Origin: Flaccisagitta enflata
Lineage: Eukaryota; Chaetognatha; Sagittoidea; Aphragmophora
Direction of reading: 5' to 3'
NCBI GenBank assembly: GCA_965153355.1
Contig: OZ231126.1
Coordinates: 89,590,001-89,654,000, forward strand
DNA length: 64,000 nucleotides
Shown here: one piece after another, positions 44,454 to 55,500 of the stretch
Layout of the letters: every line of letters begins with the position of its first letter
How positions within the stretch are numbered: the first letter of the stretch is position 1
Translations under genes and position numbers: made by a program
Notes under the pieces: model-generated
Told to the model about the DNA's origin: nothing
The model's input: only the letters and a program-made list of their open reading frames with translations
Databases searched by the model: none

Positions 44454-47225
44454 TCAATTGACGCTGTATTCCACAGTGACGCACTTCGTTTTGAGATACT
44501 CGTTGAGGGCTTCTTCTCCCAAATCTTTTCCAAAGCCAGACTGCTTGAAACCGCCGAAAGGCGCCGCCACGTCGGTTTTATTGTAGGTGTTGACGAAACA
44601 AGTGCCGGCGTCAATTTTCTGCGCCACGCGCATGGCTTTGTCGATATCTTTGGTAAAGACGCCGGAAGCCAAACCAAACTCGGTGGCGTTGGCGCGTTTG
44701 ATCACGCCATCGACGTCGCCGTAAGCGAATTTGGAGATGATCATGATGGGGCCGAAGCTTTCCTCCTCGGCGATCCACATGTGATCTTTGACGTCGGTAA
44801 ATACGGTCGGTTCGAGAAACAGTCCCGGCCGCGCTTGTTTCCCGCCGTAAACCAGCGTCGCTCCTTCGGCGACGCCGCGATCGACAAACTCCAACAGTTT
44901 CTGGAAATGCGCGCGATGATTTTGGGGCCCGTGAGCCGTGGACCGGTCCAACGGGTCGCCTATCTTCATCTTCTTGATCTCCTCCACAACTCGATTGACG
45001 AACATGTCGTGAACCGTGTCTTCTACAAACAGACGGCCAGCGGCGATGCAATTTTCGCCCTTGTTGAAGAAGACGGCGCCCATTCCCATGCGGACGGCCT
45101 TTTCGAGATCGCAATCGGAGAATATGATCAGTGGAGATTTGCCGCCCAACTCGAGAGAGACTTTCTTAACGTTGGATAGGGCGCAAGATTGCATGATGGT
45201 TTTGCCAATTTCTGTGGAGCCGGTGAAACCGACTTTCCTCACATCCGGATGATCGCAAAGAGCTTGTCCGACTTGAGAGCCCGAGCCGGGGACGATGTTG
45301 ACGACGCCGGGAGGGAAGCCGGCTTTGACGACCAATTCGGCAAATTTCAGTGCCGTCAGCGGTGTCACTTGCGCCGGTTTTAGGACGACCGTGTTTCCGG
45401 CGGCTAAGCAAGCCGCCGATTTCCACGCCAACATCATGAGAGGATAGTTCCAAGGAATGACGATGCCGCAAACGCCCAACGGCTCGCGTTTGGTAAATGT
45501 CAAATTCATATTTGGTTTAGCGTTGTTAATGGGGATGGTTTTGCCTTGAATCTTGTCGCACCATCCGGCGAAATAGCGAAAGGTGGCGATAGACATTCCA
45601 ACGTGAGTTTTCAACGCCAGCGTGTATACGGCGCCCGAGTCGATGGCTTCGATCGTCGCCAATTCCTCCTGATGCTCCTCCATCAAGTCGGCAAGATGAT
45701 TGAGAAGCGCTCCGCGATCGCGGGCGTTCATTTCCGCCCATTTGCCTTCCTCGAAGGCTCTTTTAGCGACGGCGACCGCGACGTTAACATCTTCAGCTCC
45801 TCCGTGAGCGACTTCGCAGATCGCGGATTCGTCCATCGGATTGATGGTCTTTTGTTTCTTGCCGGAAATCGCGTCGACGAATTGATTGTCGATGAAGACC
45901 TGATTGGGAAATTTTATGTCCATATTGTTGACGCGCATTTGGACGGCGTCGTAAGTGAATTCCACCGCGTCGCCACCACGCGACACCAACACGCATTTGG
46001 CGACAAATTCCTCGAAAGTCGTCGCCATGTAAACATCTTCGTTGACAAGGGAAATCTGCGGGCATTTCTCCTTCACTTCCTCCACGAGTCTTGTCACGTC
46101 CATAGAACCGGCGCCGGAAGCGAAAAAGTCCGTGTCGTCGGCGACGTCCTTCATCAAGATTCCCTTCCAGATCGAGTGTATTTCTTTCTTCATCATCATC
46201 TCATCCTCTGTTAATTCCAAAGAGACTTGAGCCTCGTCCTGTTTTCCATATTTGGACGCTTGAATCATTTTGCCTTTGACTTGCAGTTGCCGGATGTTGA
46301 CGGCGTTTCCATCTGGCGCGAAAAGAAGCAGACCGTCGTTATGGACGATTCCCGGAGCGGCGCTACCGACGACGCCGACGGCATCACCAGTTGGAACATC
46401 GCCTTTCCACATGCTGGAATTGAAGAAAGTCACGGCTTCTCCATCTTCAAACTCGGCCCAAGCTCCGGGAATTTTATCATTACCGCGGACGAAATCATGG
46501 AGCTGTTTGGCCGATTGGATTTTGTCCCAAGGAACTTTGGCGACTTCCTTTTTCTGCCAAATGGGGTCGTAAGTGGCGCCAACTTCAGATTGAGGAATGC
46601 AAGGAGCTTGGCCGAGTTCCACCAGTTTGACAGCCTCGGCCATCGACTTGATGCCTTCGGGGAACATGAAGCGGTTGTAGAGCGAGTCGACAGTGTCTTC
46701 CTCTTGCACGTCGGTGGTTTTTTGCAGCAATATTGGTCCCGTGTCGAGTCCATCGTCAGCCCAGAAGACGGTGAATCCCGCTTTGGCGTCGCCTTCCATC
46801 AACGTCCAGTTGATCGCCGAAGCTCCGCGATGACGCGGCAAAATCGAAGGATGATAAACGATGGATTTGTGTTTGGGGTGATTGATGACCGGCATTGGAA
46901 TAAATTGAGAACAAAAGGGCAGCACGTTCAATTCGGCGCCGCAGGCTTTGTACTGTTCGAAGACGTCCGTCAGAATGGGATTTGCTTTGTTGCGCCATCT
47001 CGGGAATTTGAAGATTCGAGTGCCGTCTTTTTCGGCTTCGATGGCCAGCGGGTCCGGACGTCCGGCTTTGTCCGGAATCGTGAACACGCCCACTATCTCG
47101 TGTCCGTCTCTTCTCAACGCTTTATAGACTTCCTGGCCAAATTGACTTTGACCGATGACCGCGACTTTGAGATTTTGCGCGTTGGAAGTCGAGAAATAAC
47201 GCACTAATATTCGAGTCCCAAACAT
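44454..47225 (-). CDS. ALDH1L2: 10-formyltetrahydrofolate dehydrogenase, mitochondrial type
   Basis: It oxidises 10-formyl-tetrahydrofolate with NADP+ to tetrahydrofolate and CO2. The uninterrupted frame has 923 codons from the first ATG, the length I recall for human ALDH1L2. Residues 1-17 ([17 protein letters not shown]) look like a mitochondrial presequence with an Arg-Tyr-Phe/Ser cleavage context. The N-terminal hydrolase domain (about 18-325) has [10 protein letters not shown] with catalytic His125 and DDGLDTG with Asp161. An acyl-carrier-like domain (about 335-415) keeps the phosphopantetheine serine, Ser374, in SGAGSMD. The aldehyde dehydrogenase domain (about 435-923) has Lys616 (VVLKP), Glu692 (LELGGKSP) and Cys726 ([10 protein letters not shown]). 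All key residues are present, so it should be active. It has no intron, unlike its neighbours. The cytosolic/mitochondrial split of vertebrates may not apply; the symbol rests on the presequence. Confidence 0.95.
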   Translation of the reverse strand: MFGTRILVRYFSTSNAQNLKVAVIGQSQFGQEVYKALRRDGHEIVGVFTIPDKAGRPDPLAIEAEKDGTRIFKFPRWRNKANPILTDVFEQYKACGAELNVLPFCSQFIPMPVINHPKHKSIVYHPSILPRHRGASAINWTLMEGDAKAGFTVFWADDGLDTGPILLQKTTDVQEEDTVDSLYNRFMFPEGIKSMAEAVKLVELGQAPCIPQSEVGATYDPIWQKKEVAKVPWDKIQSAKQLHDFVRGNDKIPGAWAEFEDGEAVTFFNSSMWKGDVPTGDAVGVVGSAAPGIVHNDGLLLFAPDGNAVNIRQLQVKGKMIQASKYGKQDEAQVSLELTEDEMMMKKEIHSIWKGILMKDVADDTDFFASGAGSMDVTRLVEEVKEKCPQISLVNEDVYMATTFEEFVAKCVLVSRGGDAVEFTYDAVQMRVNNMDIKFPNQVFIDNQFVDAISGKKQKTINPMDESAICEVAHGGAEDVNVAVAVAKRAFEEGKWAEMNARDRGALLNHLADLMEEHQEELATIEAIDSGAVYTLALKTHVGMSIATFRYFAGWCDKIQGKTIPINNAKPNMNLTFTKREPLGVCGIVIPWNYPLMMLAWKSAACLAAGNTVVLKPAQVTPLTALKFAELVVKAGFPPGVVNIVPGSGSQVGQALCDHPDVRKVGFTGSTEIGKTIMQSCALSNVKKVSLELGGKSPLIIFSDCDLEKAVRMGMGAVFFNKGENCIAAGRLFVEDTVHDMFVNRVVEEIKKMKIGDPLDRSTAHGPQNHRAHFQKLLEFVDRGVAEGATLVYGGKQARPGLFLEPTVFTDVKDHMWIAEEESFGPIMIISKFAYGDVDGVIKRANATEFGLASGVFTKDIDKAMRVAQKIDAGTCFVNTYNKTDVAAPFGGFKQSGFGKDLGEEALNEYLKTKCVTVEYSVN

Positions 47226-47746
47226 GATGGCCAATTGTTTTCTTTTATGGTTTTCTTTTTCTCAGTGCTGATCTTTTGTCTTGTGGTTCTTTTGTTTTGA
47301 TTGTTGTTCTTTTGTTTTGATAATTGTTCCTTTTGTTTTGATAATTGTTCTTCTGTCTTGTCGGCGGTTGTGGTTGTTATTGTTGTTGTGGTTGTTTATT
47401 GTGGTTGTTATTGTTGTAGTTGTGGTTGTTGTTATCGTTGTTTGTTCTGTTATGGTTCTCTGTTATTGATTTCTGTTGTTACTGTTATTGCTGATATTAT
47501 TGTTGTTGTTGTTGTTGTTGTTTCTTTTCTCTGTTAGTTTTCAGACTCGATGAATATTACCGTCACTGGGAGTTTTAGGACTCTTTGGCTTGTGTCTTAT
47601 AGTTAGTTTGCTTCTTCCGTCTTCCATGCGAAGCAGCTAGTAAAACAAAATCAACAAACAGCTGGATACAGATGCCCAAGAAAACACCAACAATGGAGTA
47701 TAGAGTGACTCCGTCTCCAAAAAGTAAAACAGTTAAATTAACTAAA
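47226..47746. other. Intergenic region with (GTT)n-like tract
   Basis: 47282-47525 is a degenerate GTT/GTTATT repeat. On the minus strand an AATAAA at 47395-47400 lies about 350 nt beyond the SLC25A32 stop and 170 nt before the ALDH1L ATG. It is the only canonical poly(A) hexamer I see between these genes. No TATA box is clear. Confidence 0.5.
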
Positions 47747-50700
47747 TTATGATAGAAAGCGCGACACATTTTCAAAAGTGACGAAGGTGATGGCCGTGGC
47801 CGGAACGACGCGCAGTAAACATGGAATAAGTCCTTTATAAAAGCCGTAAAGTCCTTCCGTCTTAACGATATTAAGAACGACGTCTTTGACGCCTCCGTAT
47901 TGACGATGCTGCTCCTGCAGCCGCGATCTCACTACTTGGTAAGGGTAGGTCAAGGAGGCCGCGACGAGTTTAGAAGCCGAGGAGAAGGCCAAATACTCGA
48001 CGGTGCCCAATTTACTGTTGGGCAGGATCCCAGTCTGACGACAATACCACTTTTTCATTTCTTCGTAACAAACAAATTGGACGACGCCGTGAGAAATGCC
48101 GACGATGCCCGGGAGATAACCGCGATACAATCCACGGACGCCTTCCGTACGCCATAAGGAGAGGAGGACTTGAGACATGCTACTTGGTCCAGAGATTCTG
48201 CGGTTTCCGGATGAGGTGACGTCATTAAGCGACGTGGATAAGGGAGATCTGAATATTAGGGAATTCCATAACGACAAGTTTTTTTTTTTCGATAGAGAAG
48301 ACGATGAAAAGAACAACAACGTCAAGAACAACAACGTCAGCGTCAACCAGAGCAGCGTCAACAACAATAACGTCAACAACAACAACGTCAGCGTCAACCA
48401 GAGCAGCGTCAACAACAACAACGTCAACAACAACAACGTCAGCGTCAACCAGAGCAGCGTCAACAACAACAATGTAAATACTCTCCGGCAATGTAAACCA
48501 CAACGACTATGAAAACAATAACGACCACGTAAACAACACTAGCAACGTAAACAATGTAAACAACAAACAAAAACAACGTAAGCAACAACATGAGCAATAA
48601 AAAAAGCTTCAAAATTACAGTCCCCGACTGGGGACTGTAATTGTTGAAGCTTTCTCGTTGCGTAAACGCAACTCGATGAGATACACGACAAGACAGCAAT
48701 TTCAAGCAAAAAAAATTTTCAATATTGTTTTAATGATGACATAACTTGATAATGATAACAATAGTGGATGATGATGATAACAATGAATGATAATAACAAC
48801 AAAAATCTTAGAAAAAATATTTAAAAATTTTCAAAAAAAAATTTTCAAAAAAATTTCAAAAAATTTTAAACAAATTTTCAAAAAAAATTTTAAAATTTTT
48901 GAAAAGTTTTAAAAATTTGTAAAAATTTTCAAAAAAAATTCAAAAAAAAATTCAAAAAAAAATTAAAAAATTTTTTTTTGAAAAATTTTCAAAAAAAATT
49001 TCAAAAAATTTTCAAAAATTTTTAAAAATTTTTCCAAAAAATTTTTTTCAAAAAAATTAAGTAGTCGAAGATGATGACAGAAGTCGAGGATGATGATAAT
49101 AGATGAAGAAGATGACAGTAGTTGAAGATGACAGTAGTTGAAGATGACAATAGTTGAAAATGATGACAGTAGTTGAAAATGATAACAGTAGTTGAAGATG
49201 ATAACAGTAGTTGAAGATGATGACAGCAGTTGAAGATGATGACAGTAGTTGAAGATGATCACAGTAGTTGAAGATGACAGTAGTTGAAGATGATGACAGT
49301 AGTTGAAGATGATAACAGTAGTTGAAGATGATGACAGTAGTAGAAGATGATGACAGTAGTAGAAGATGATGACAGTAGTTGAAGACGATGACAGTAGTTG
49401 AAGATGAATGTTGAAATCCATGATGGCAAACCTAAAGAAAAATCAGAATGAAATAAATGAGCAAGTAAAAAAATCCATCAACTCCAATCCTCTATACAAA
49501 TCGCTTAAGTCCTAGTAACATATTACTACATTATTAAGCTAGTATCTTATAAACAAGACTTCAGATTTAATTCGAATTTTGCAGGGGCAGTTCAATTAAT
49601 ATCCTTTAATTGTATACCAAATTAAAAAAGAATTCACATAACTTTGCTACCCTTTGCCTATGTAAACTGCCAAAGTCATAGTAACGTATTACTACATAAA
49701 TAAGCTAATATCTCATAAACCAGACTTCAGATTTAATTCAAATTCTGCAGGGGTTATTTATTTACTACCCTGTACTTGTATACCAAATTAGAAAAAAATT
49801 CACATACCTTTACTACCCTTTGCCTGTGTAAATTGCCTCAGTCCTAGCAACATACTACTACATAAATAAGCTAATATCTCATAAACCAAACTTCAGATTT
49901 AATTCAAATTTTGCGGGGGTTGTTTATTTAGTACCCTCTACTTGTATACCAAATTAAAAAAAAATTCATTAACCTTTACTACCCTCTACCAATGTAAACC
50001 ACCAAAGTCCCAGCTAAATATTACTATAAAAATAATAGGCAAAGGGTAGTAAAAGTTAATGAATTTTTTTGAAAATTGGTACACAAGCTGCTATTGACCT
50101 ATAAACAACACCAGCAAAGTTTCATCAAATTCTGAAGTCTGGTTCCAAAAATATGAGAGGGTTTTAAACAGACAGACAGACGACAGACTACACGATCAGG
50201 TCCATCACATAGTCCACCGACGAAAACTGTTCGTCGGGGACAAAAAGTAAGCAACATCATAAACAACGTAAATGTAAATAATGTAAACAACAGCAACAAC
50301 GTAAACAACATTGACAACAACAACAATGTCAACAGAAACTGTCAACCACAATGTCAAGAACAATGACAATATAAACAACAATATAAACAACAACATTATC
50401 AGCAACCAAAACGTATACTACTAACAAGAACATAACGACAACAACGTAAACAATGTCGACAACAATGTAAACAATGTGAACAGAAACTGTCAAAAGCAAC
50501 AATGTCAACAACCCACAGAAACAACAATGTCAAAAACAACAACTCTCACAACCAGAAATATAAGTCAAAAAAGAAGAATTTTAGGCTGAGAGAAGCTACC
50601 CAGGAGGAAATATATCCAACTCACGCCATAGATTTTTCGTATTGTAAACAAAGTCTTGTTTTGGCGACCCAAATTGGATTTGTCAGCGTCAATGTAAATA

Positions 50701-51112
50701 ATCCAGTTTGACTAGCAAACAGGAAATGCTCTCCTAACGTCAAATCCCGATTGACGCCCTCTTTGGCCAAATGCCGAGACTTGAGACCGTTGAAGACTAA
50801 GAAGTAGAGACCCCAAGCGGACCCGGCGCCGATCATACTGGGAGTCACGCCGCCGTACAGCCCGCGGACGCCGTCGCTTCGATAGATTGCCGTAAACGCG
50901 TCGACGAGGCCTTTGTACACCGGCCGATAACGTCTTTGTTGAGTTATATTAACGGTGTTTCTCCTTCTTTTGAGATCGTCCACTTGAAATCGGACTTTGA
51001 TCAGTTCCAGTGGATGCGTAAGAGCCACGGACAATAAACCGCCCGAAACGCCGGCCACCAAATGCTCAGGCCGGAAGTGTTTGTTGTTTACGTTTGTCAT
51101 TTTGTTCGCCAT
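47747..51112 (-). CDS. SLC25A32: Mitochondrial folate/FAD carrier (two exons)
   Basis: A six-helix inner-membrane carrier that imports folate (and, in other work, FAD) into mitochondria. Exons 50625-51112 and 47747-48197 join at donor GTGAGT and acceptor CCGCAG in matching phase to 312 aa, close to the ~315 of the human protein. Three carrier repeats carry the signatures PLELIK (34-39), NPIWVAK (145-151) and YPYQVVR (247-253). The Trp in the second is typical of the folate/FAD/nucleotide branch, and GVRGLYGGVTPSMIGAGSAW and the C-terminal FENVSRFL also match SLC25A32. The first true ATG is at 51112. It lies 205 bp after the DMGDH stop, with acceptor-like TTTTTTACCAG and TTACACAG ending 35 and 9 nt before the ATG, so the mRNA may have a spliced or trans-spliced leader. 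The 2.4-kb intron holds a minisatellite and element C2. Confidence 0.93.
48300..48475. repeat. ~48-bp minisatellite in the SLC25A32 intron
   Basis: Three units containing GTCAGCGTCAACCAGAGCAG and AACAACAACGTC. The frame upstream of the second exon that runs through it (Leu/Thr-rich) is not coding. Confidence 0.85.
48601..50248 (+). mobile_element. C-family element (copy C2) in the SLC25A32 intron
   Basis: The left hairpin GCTTCAAAATTACAGTCCC...GGGGACTGTAATTGTTGAAGC encloses GTCCCCGAC (48620-48628). The second hairpin is GTTGCGTAAACGCAAC, a changed but still paired form of that in C1. Then A/T runs, a ~19-bp minisatellite (49065-49410, GTTGAAGATGATGACAGTA), three ~190-bp repeats, and the right end CACGATCAGGTCCATCACAT plus a hairpin whose 3' arm GTCGGGGAC (50233-50241) exactly inverts GTCCCCGAC. 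It lies on the strand opposite to the gene. Confidence 0.8.
50249..50600. repeat. AAC/AATGT-rich tract, SLC25A32 intron
   Basis: Degenerate AACAATGTCAACAACAAC-type sequence between C2 and the first exon. No gene feature apart from the donor at 50619-50624. Confidence 0.6.
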
Positions 51113-51317
51113 CACTCAAATCTGTGTAAGTCCCTTCCCCTAGCGTCCTGGTAAAAAATAAGGTGGTAAAATCATGTAGAACATACATATATATCACAAT
51201 CTATATAATATTGAGGAATCCAATCTAAATGGTCGTAAATGAGCATCATAACAAATGATTTCTTTCAATAACACACACAGTGCTGTATCATTAGCGGCAA
51301 TGTAAAAACAGATATAT
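51113..51317 (-). promoter_or_regulatory. 205-bp DMGDH-SLC25A32 intergenic spacer
   Basis: On the genes' strand it contains no AATAAA or ATTAAA. It has two acceptor-like sites close to the SLC25A32 ATG: a pyrimidine tract ending ACCAG (exon would start at 51147) and TTACACAG (51121). This is short for separate 3' and 5' regulatory regions. Whether it is processed as a polycistronic spacer cannot be told from sequence. Confidence 0.4.
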
Positions 51318-54300
51318 TTAGTTTTGCGCGGTTAGTCTTTGCTTTTCAGCTGCCAGCACGCCATCTTCAGTCTTAGTTCTCATGACTTCGATCAAGACCG
51401 GCGCTCCTTCTAACACACGCGCCTTCCTCAATTCCCCCAACAGCTCGACCTCAACTTCCTGGCCGACCTCCGTCAAATGCATCGGCAAATAAGCGAAGCA
51501 GATGCTCTTCTGCACCTGGTAGCCGTAAGAACCGGAAGTGGTGTTTCCGACAACTTGATCGTTGAACCAAATCGACTCGTTGCCGTCACAGTCTGGACCG
51601 TCTGTTTGGAGACAATAAAATTGTAGGATTTTTACGTTTATAACACCGAATAAGACACACCAGAAATGGCAATACTTCTACGACGCCACTGCATCGGCAT
51701 AAAAGTGATGTTAAGGCGAACACAGGTGACAAAAGCGGCAAAAGCAACTACACTCATTTCTTTGACTAAGAACCTTGTTTATAAGAACATTGAGGCTCAG
51801 ATGAGGAAAAAAATAAGAACAATCATAAGAACATTGCCAACCTCAAGATGTGACAAATTTAAGAATATCTGGACCTCATTTCTTGCTGTTAAGTACTAAA
51901 AGTGAGACTGTGCAATTGCAATGATTGACTTAAATCCACAAAGTGTTCTTAAAACAATTTGATTTGTTTGGGATAAGTATCTTGGTGAATATTTCTCTTC
52001 TTGTTTCAATTAGTGATTAAAGTTAGATTACCAGAAAAAAAAAACATCATAAAAACAGTTTGAGCCTCAAATTGACATCATAAGAACAGTTTGAGCCTCA
52101 AATTACTAAAAAATAAGAACACTGAGCCTCACAAAAAAATAACGTGTTCTTATAAGAAGAAAATGAGTGTAGCATAAATGGATACAATGGGGGAAAGCAA
52201 CCACAACAGGTGATGACAAGTGGTGACAACAACAGGTGGTGACGACAACAACAGGTGGTGACGACAACAACAGGTGGTGACGACAACAACAGGTGGTGAC
52301 GACAACAACAGGTGGTGACGACAACAACAACAAGTGGTGACGACAACAACAACAAGTGATGACGACGACAACAAGTGGTGATGACGACAACAAGTGGTGA
52401 TGACGACAACAAGTGACGACGACAACAACAGGTGGTGACGATGGCGGAAGCTACAACAGGTGGTGACGATGGCGGAAGCAACAACAGGTGGTGACGATGG
52501 CAACAACAACAACAACAGGTGGTGATGATGGCAACAACAGGTGGTGATGATGGCTACAGCAACAACAACAGGTGGTGACGATGGCTACAGCAACAACAAC
52601 AGGTGGTGAAAACGGCAACAACAACAACATGTAGTGACAACAACAACATGTGGTTACAACAACAACGGGTGGTGACGACGACAACAGCAACAACAGGCGG
52701 TGACAACAACAGGCGGTGACGACGACGACAACAACAGGCGGTGATAACAACAACAACAGGCGGTGACGACAACAACAACAGGCGGTGACAACAACCACAA
52801 CAGGCGGTGACGACAACAACAACAACAGGCGGTGACGACAACAACAACAACAGGCGGTGACGACAACAACAACAACAGGCGATGACGACAACAACAACAA
52901 CAGGCGGTGATGACAACAACAACAACAGGCGGTGACAACAACAACTATAACAGGCGGTGACGACAACAACTATAACAGGAGGTGACGACAACAACAACAA
53001 CAGGTGACGACAACAACAACAACAGGCAGTGACGATAACAACAACAGGTGGTGACGATAACAACAACAGGTGGTGACGATAACAACAACAGGTGGTGACG
53101 ATAACAACAACAGGTGGTGACGATAACAACAACAGGTGGTGACGATAACAACAACAGGTGGTGACGATAACAACAACAGGTGGTGACGATAACAACAGGT
53201 GGTGACGATAACAACAACAGGTGGTGACGATAACAACAACAGGTGGTGACGACAACAACAGGTGGTGACGACAACAGGTGGTGACGACAACAACAGGTGG
53301 TGACGACAACAACAGGTGGTGACAACAACAGGTGGTGACAACAACAGGTGGAGATGAAAACAACAGGAATTAGCAAAAACAACAGGCCTGTACAGGGGGT
53401 GACAACAACAGGTGGTGACGACAACATGTGGCGAGTGGTGACGACAACAGATGGTGACGCCATCAACAGCAGGTGGTGACGCCAACAACAGGCGGTGACG
53501 CCAACAACAGGTGGGGAAAAAAGTGGTAGCAGCAACAGGTAGTGACAACAGGTGGTAAGGACACCATTAGGTGGTGACAACAGGTGGTGATGACCACAAC
53601 CGCAACAACAGGTGGCAACAAGTGGAGACAACAAAAACAACAGGTGGTTACGACAAAAACAACAAATAGTGGTGCCAACAAAAGGTGGTGATGTAAAGAC
53701 TAGGTGACGAAAACACTGGGAGGTGACAACAATATCAGGTGTTGACGAAAACAACAGGCGAAAATGATGGGCAACAACAGGTGATGACATACACAACAAC
53801 AGGCGACAGCACTACCAACAGGCGACAGCAATAACAACAACAAGAGGCAACAACAATTGGCAAGAAAACAAATGGTGAAAACAACAGTTAAAGACAACCG
53901 GCAACAGCAAGAGAGGAATGGAACCTATTATTACCTTGATTGGCGTCAACTTCCATCATGACGAGACGTCGACTGAGGCCTTTACTCTTGATCTCTTGTA
54001 ACGCTTTCTTGCCTAAAGAAAACGAGATCGAACTCGTTGTCATGACATGTTTCAAATTTCATTTTTTCTCTTCCGGTAGAGAAATGAGTTGAAGTTGAAA
54101 TGAAGTTGAAATGAGTTTTGATGGTAGGTTAGAAAACAAAAGGTATATATCGATCCCATTCCCTGGAACAAGCCCAGGCGGGCAACTAGATGAGTCATCT
54201 GCGTGATATTAGAATAGGCGTAATGGACCGACGGACGGACCGCGACGGACAGACGGACGGACGGACAGACCCTCTTATAGAGATGCGATGACGCATCTAA

Positions 54301-54499
54301 AAAGAATAAAGAAACAAATAAAGGAGAAAGGAGAAAAAGAGAGCAAGAAAGAAAGAAAAAGAAAATTGAAAATGAGTAAGACAGAAAAAGAAAGAAAGAC
54401 AGGGACAGACAGACAGACAGACAGATAGATAGATAAAGAGAGAAAGAGAAAGCGAAAGAAACTAAGTTACGAAGAGAGAAAAAAAAGAAAGAGTAAATG

Positions 54500-54577
<78 letters not shown>

Positions 54578-55468
54578 ATGGATTCACTCTGCTTCATCCA
54601 AAATGTTCTCACCCACAAAATCGGCCGATTTGTTCAGCTTCACGAAGAATCCCAATCCGGCTTCTAACGGATTCGTATCCACATTCATCTCCGCGCCCCA
54701 ACCTCGAAAGCCTTTCTCCAACCTCATCGAGTTCATCGCGTAGGCGCCAAAGTCCTTCAAACCGCCAAACTCGGCGCCCGCTTCCTTCAGGGCGAAGTAG
54801 ACGTTGGCCGCGTCCCGGAAGTTGACGCAGATTTCCCAACCGAGTTCTCCCGAGTAAGAGATCCGCGTGGCGGCGACGGGGATGCCGTCGAGACGCGTCT
54901 CTTTGTACCTCATAAAGGGCCAGCCTTTGTGGGATACGTCTTCCAGAGGCATGACTTTGGCGAGAATGTCGCGTGACATGGGGCCGGCTAGACCCAAGAC
55001 GGCGATGTCGTCGGTGACGTTTTTGAGGTGGACTCGCCAATCGCGAGCGCGGGCTTGAGTCTCCAACCAGCGCAAGTCGTGGCCTTCGGAACCGGATCCG
55101 GTGAAAATCAAGAATTTGGAGTCGTCCACGTTGGTCACCGTCAACTCGGCATACACTTTACCCTGCATGAAAAAAGAGGGGTGTGGAAAAAACGTCTTTA
55201 GGTTGACTTTTTTTTTGTTGGTTGTTGTTGTAAATGTTGTTTGTTGTAGATTGTTGTCGTTTGGTGCTTGTTGTCGTTTGGTGCTTGTTGTCGTTTGGTG
55301 CTTTTTGTCGTTTGGTGCTTGTCGTTTGTTGTCGTTTGGTGCTTGTCGTTTGTTGTCGTTTGGTGCTTGTCGTTTGTTGTCGTTTGGTGCTTGTCGTTTG
55401 TTGTCGTTTGGTGCTTGTCGTTTGTTGTCGTTTGGTGTTGTCGTTTGTTGTCGTTTGGTGCTTGTTGT

Positions 55469-55500
<32 letters not shown>

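Noticed and set aside
46227-47207. A 326-codon plus-strand frame opposite ALDH1L (also 44448-45179 and 45546-46214)
   Set aside because: Antisense shadows of the strongly conserved ALDH1L coding sequence, with no motif of their own.
47747-48472. Extension of the second SLC25A32 exon upstream to 48472
   Set aside because: The extra frame is minisatellite. Phase and homology place the acceptor at 48198-48199.
52098-53799. Long Cys/Val/Pro frames on the minus strand
   Set aside because: Translations of the CAACAGGTGGTGACG minisatellite.
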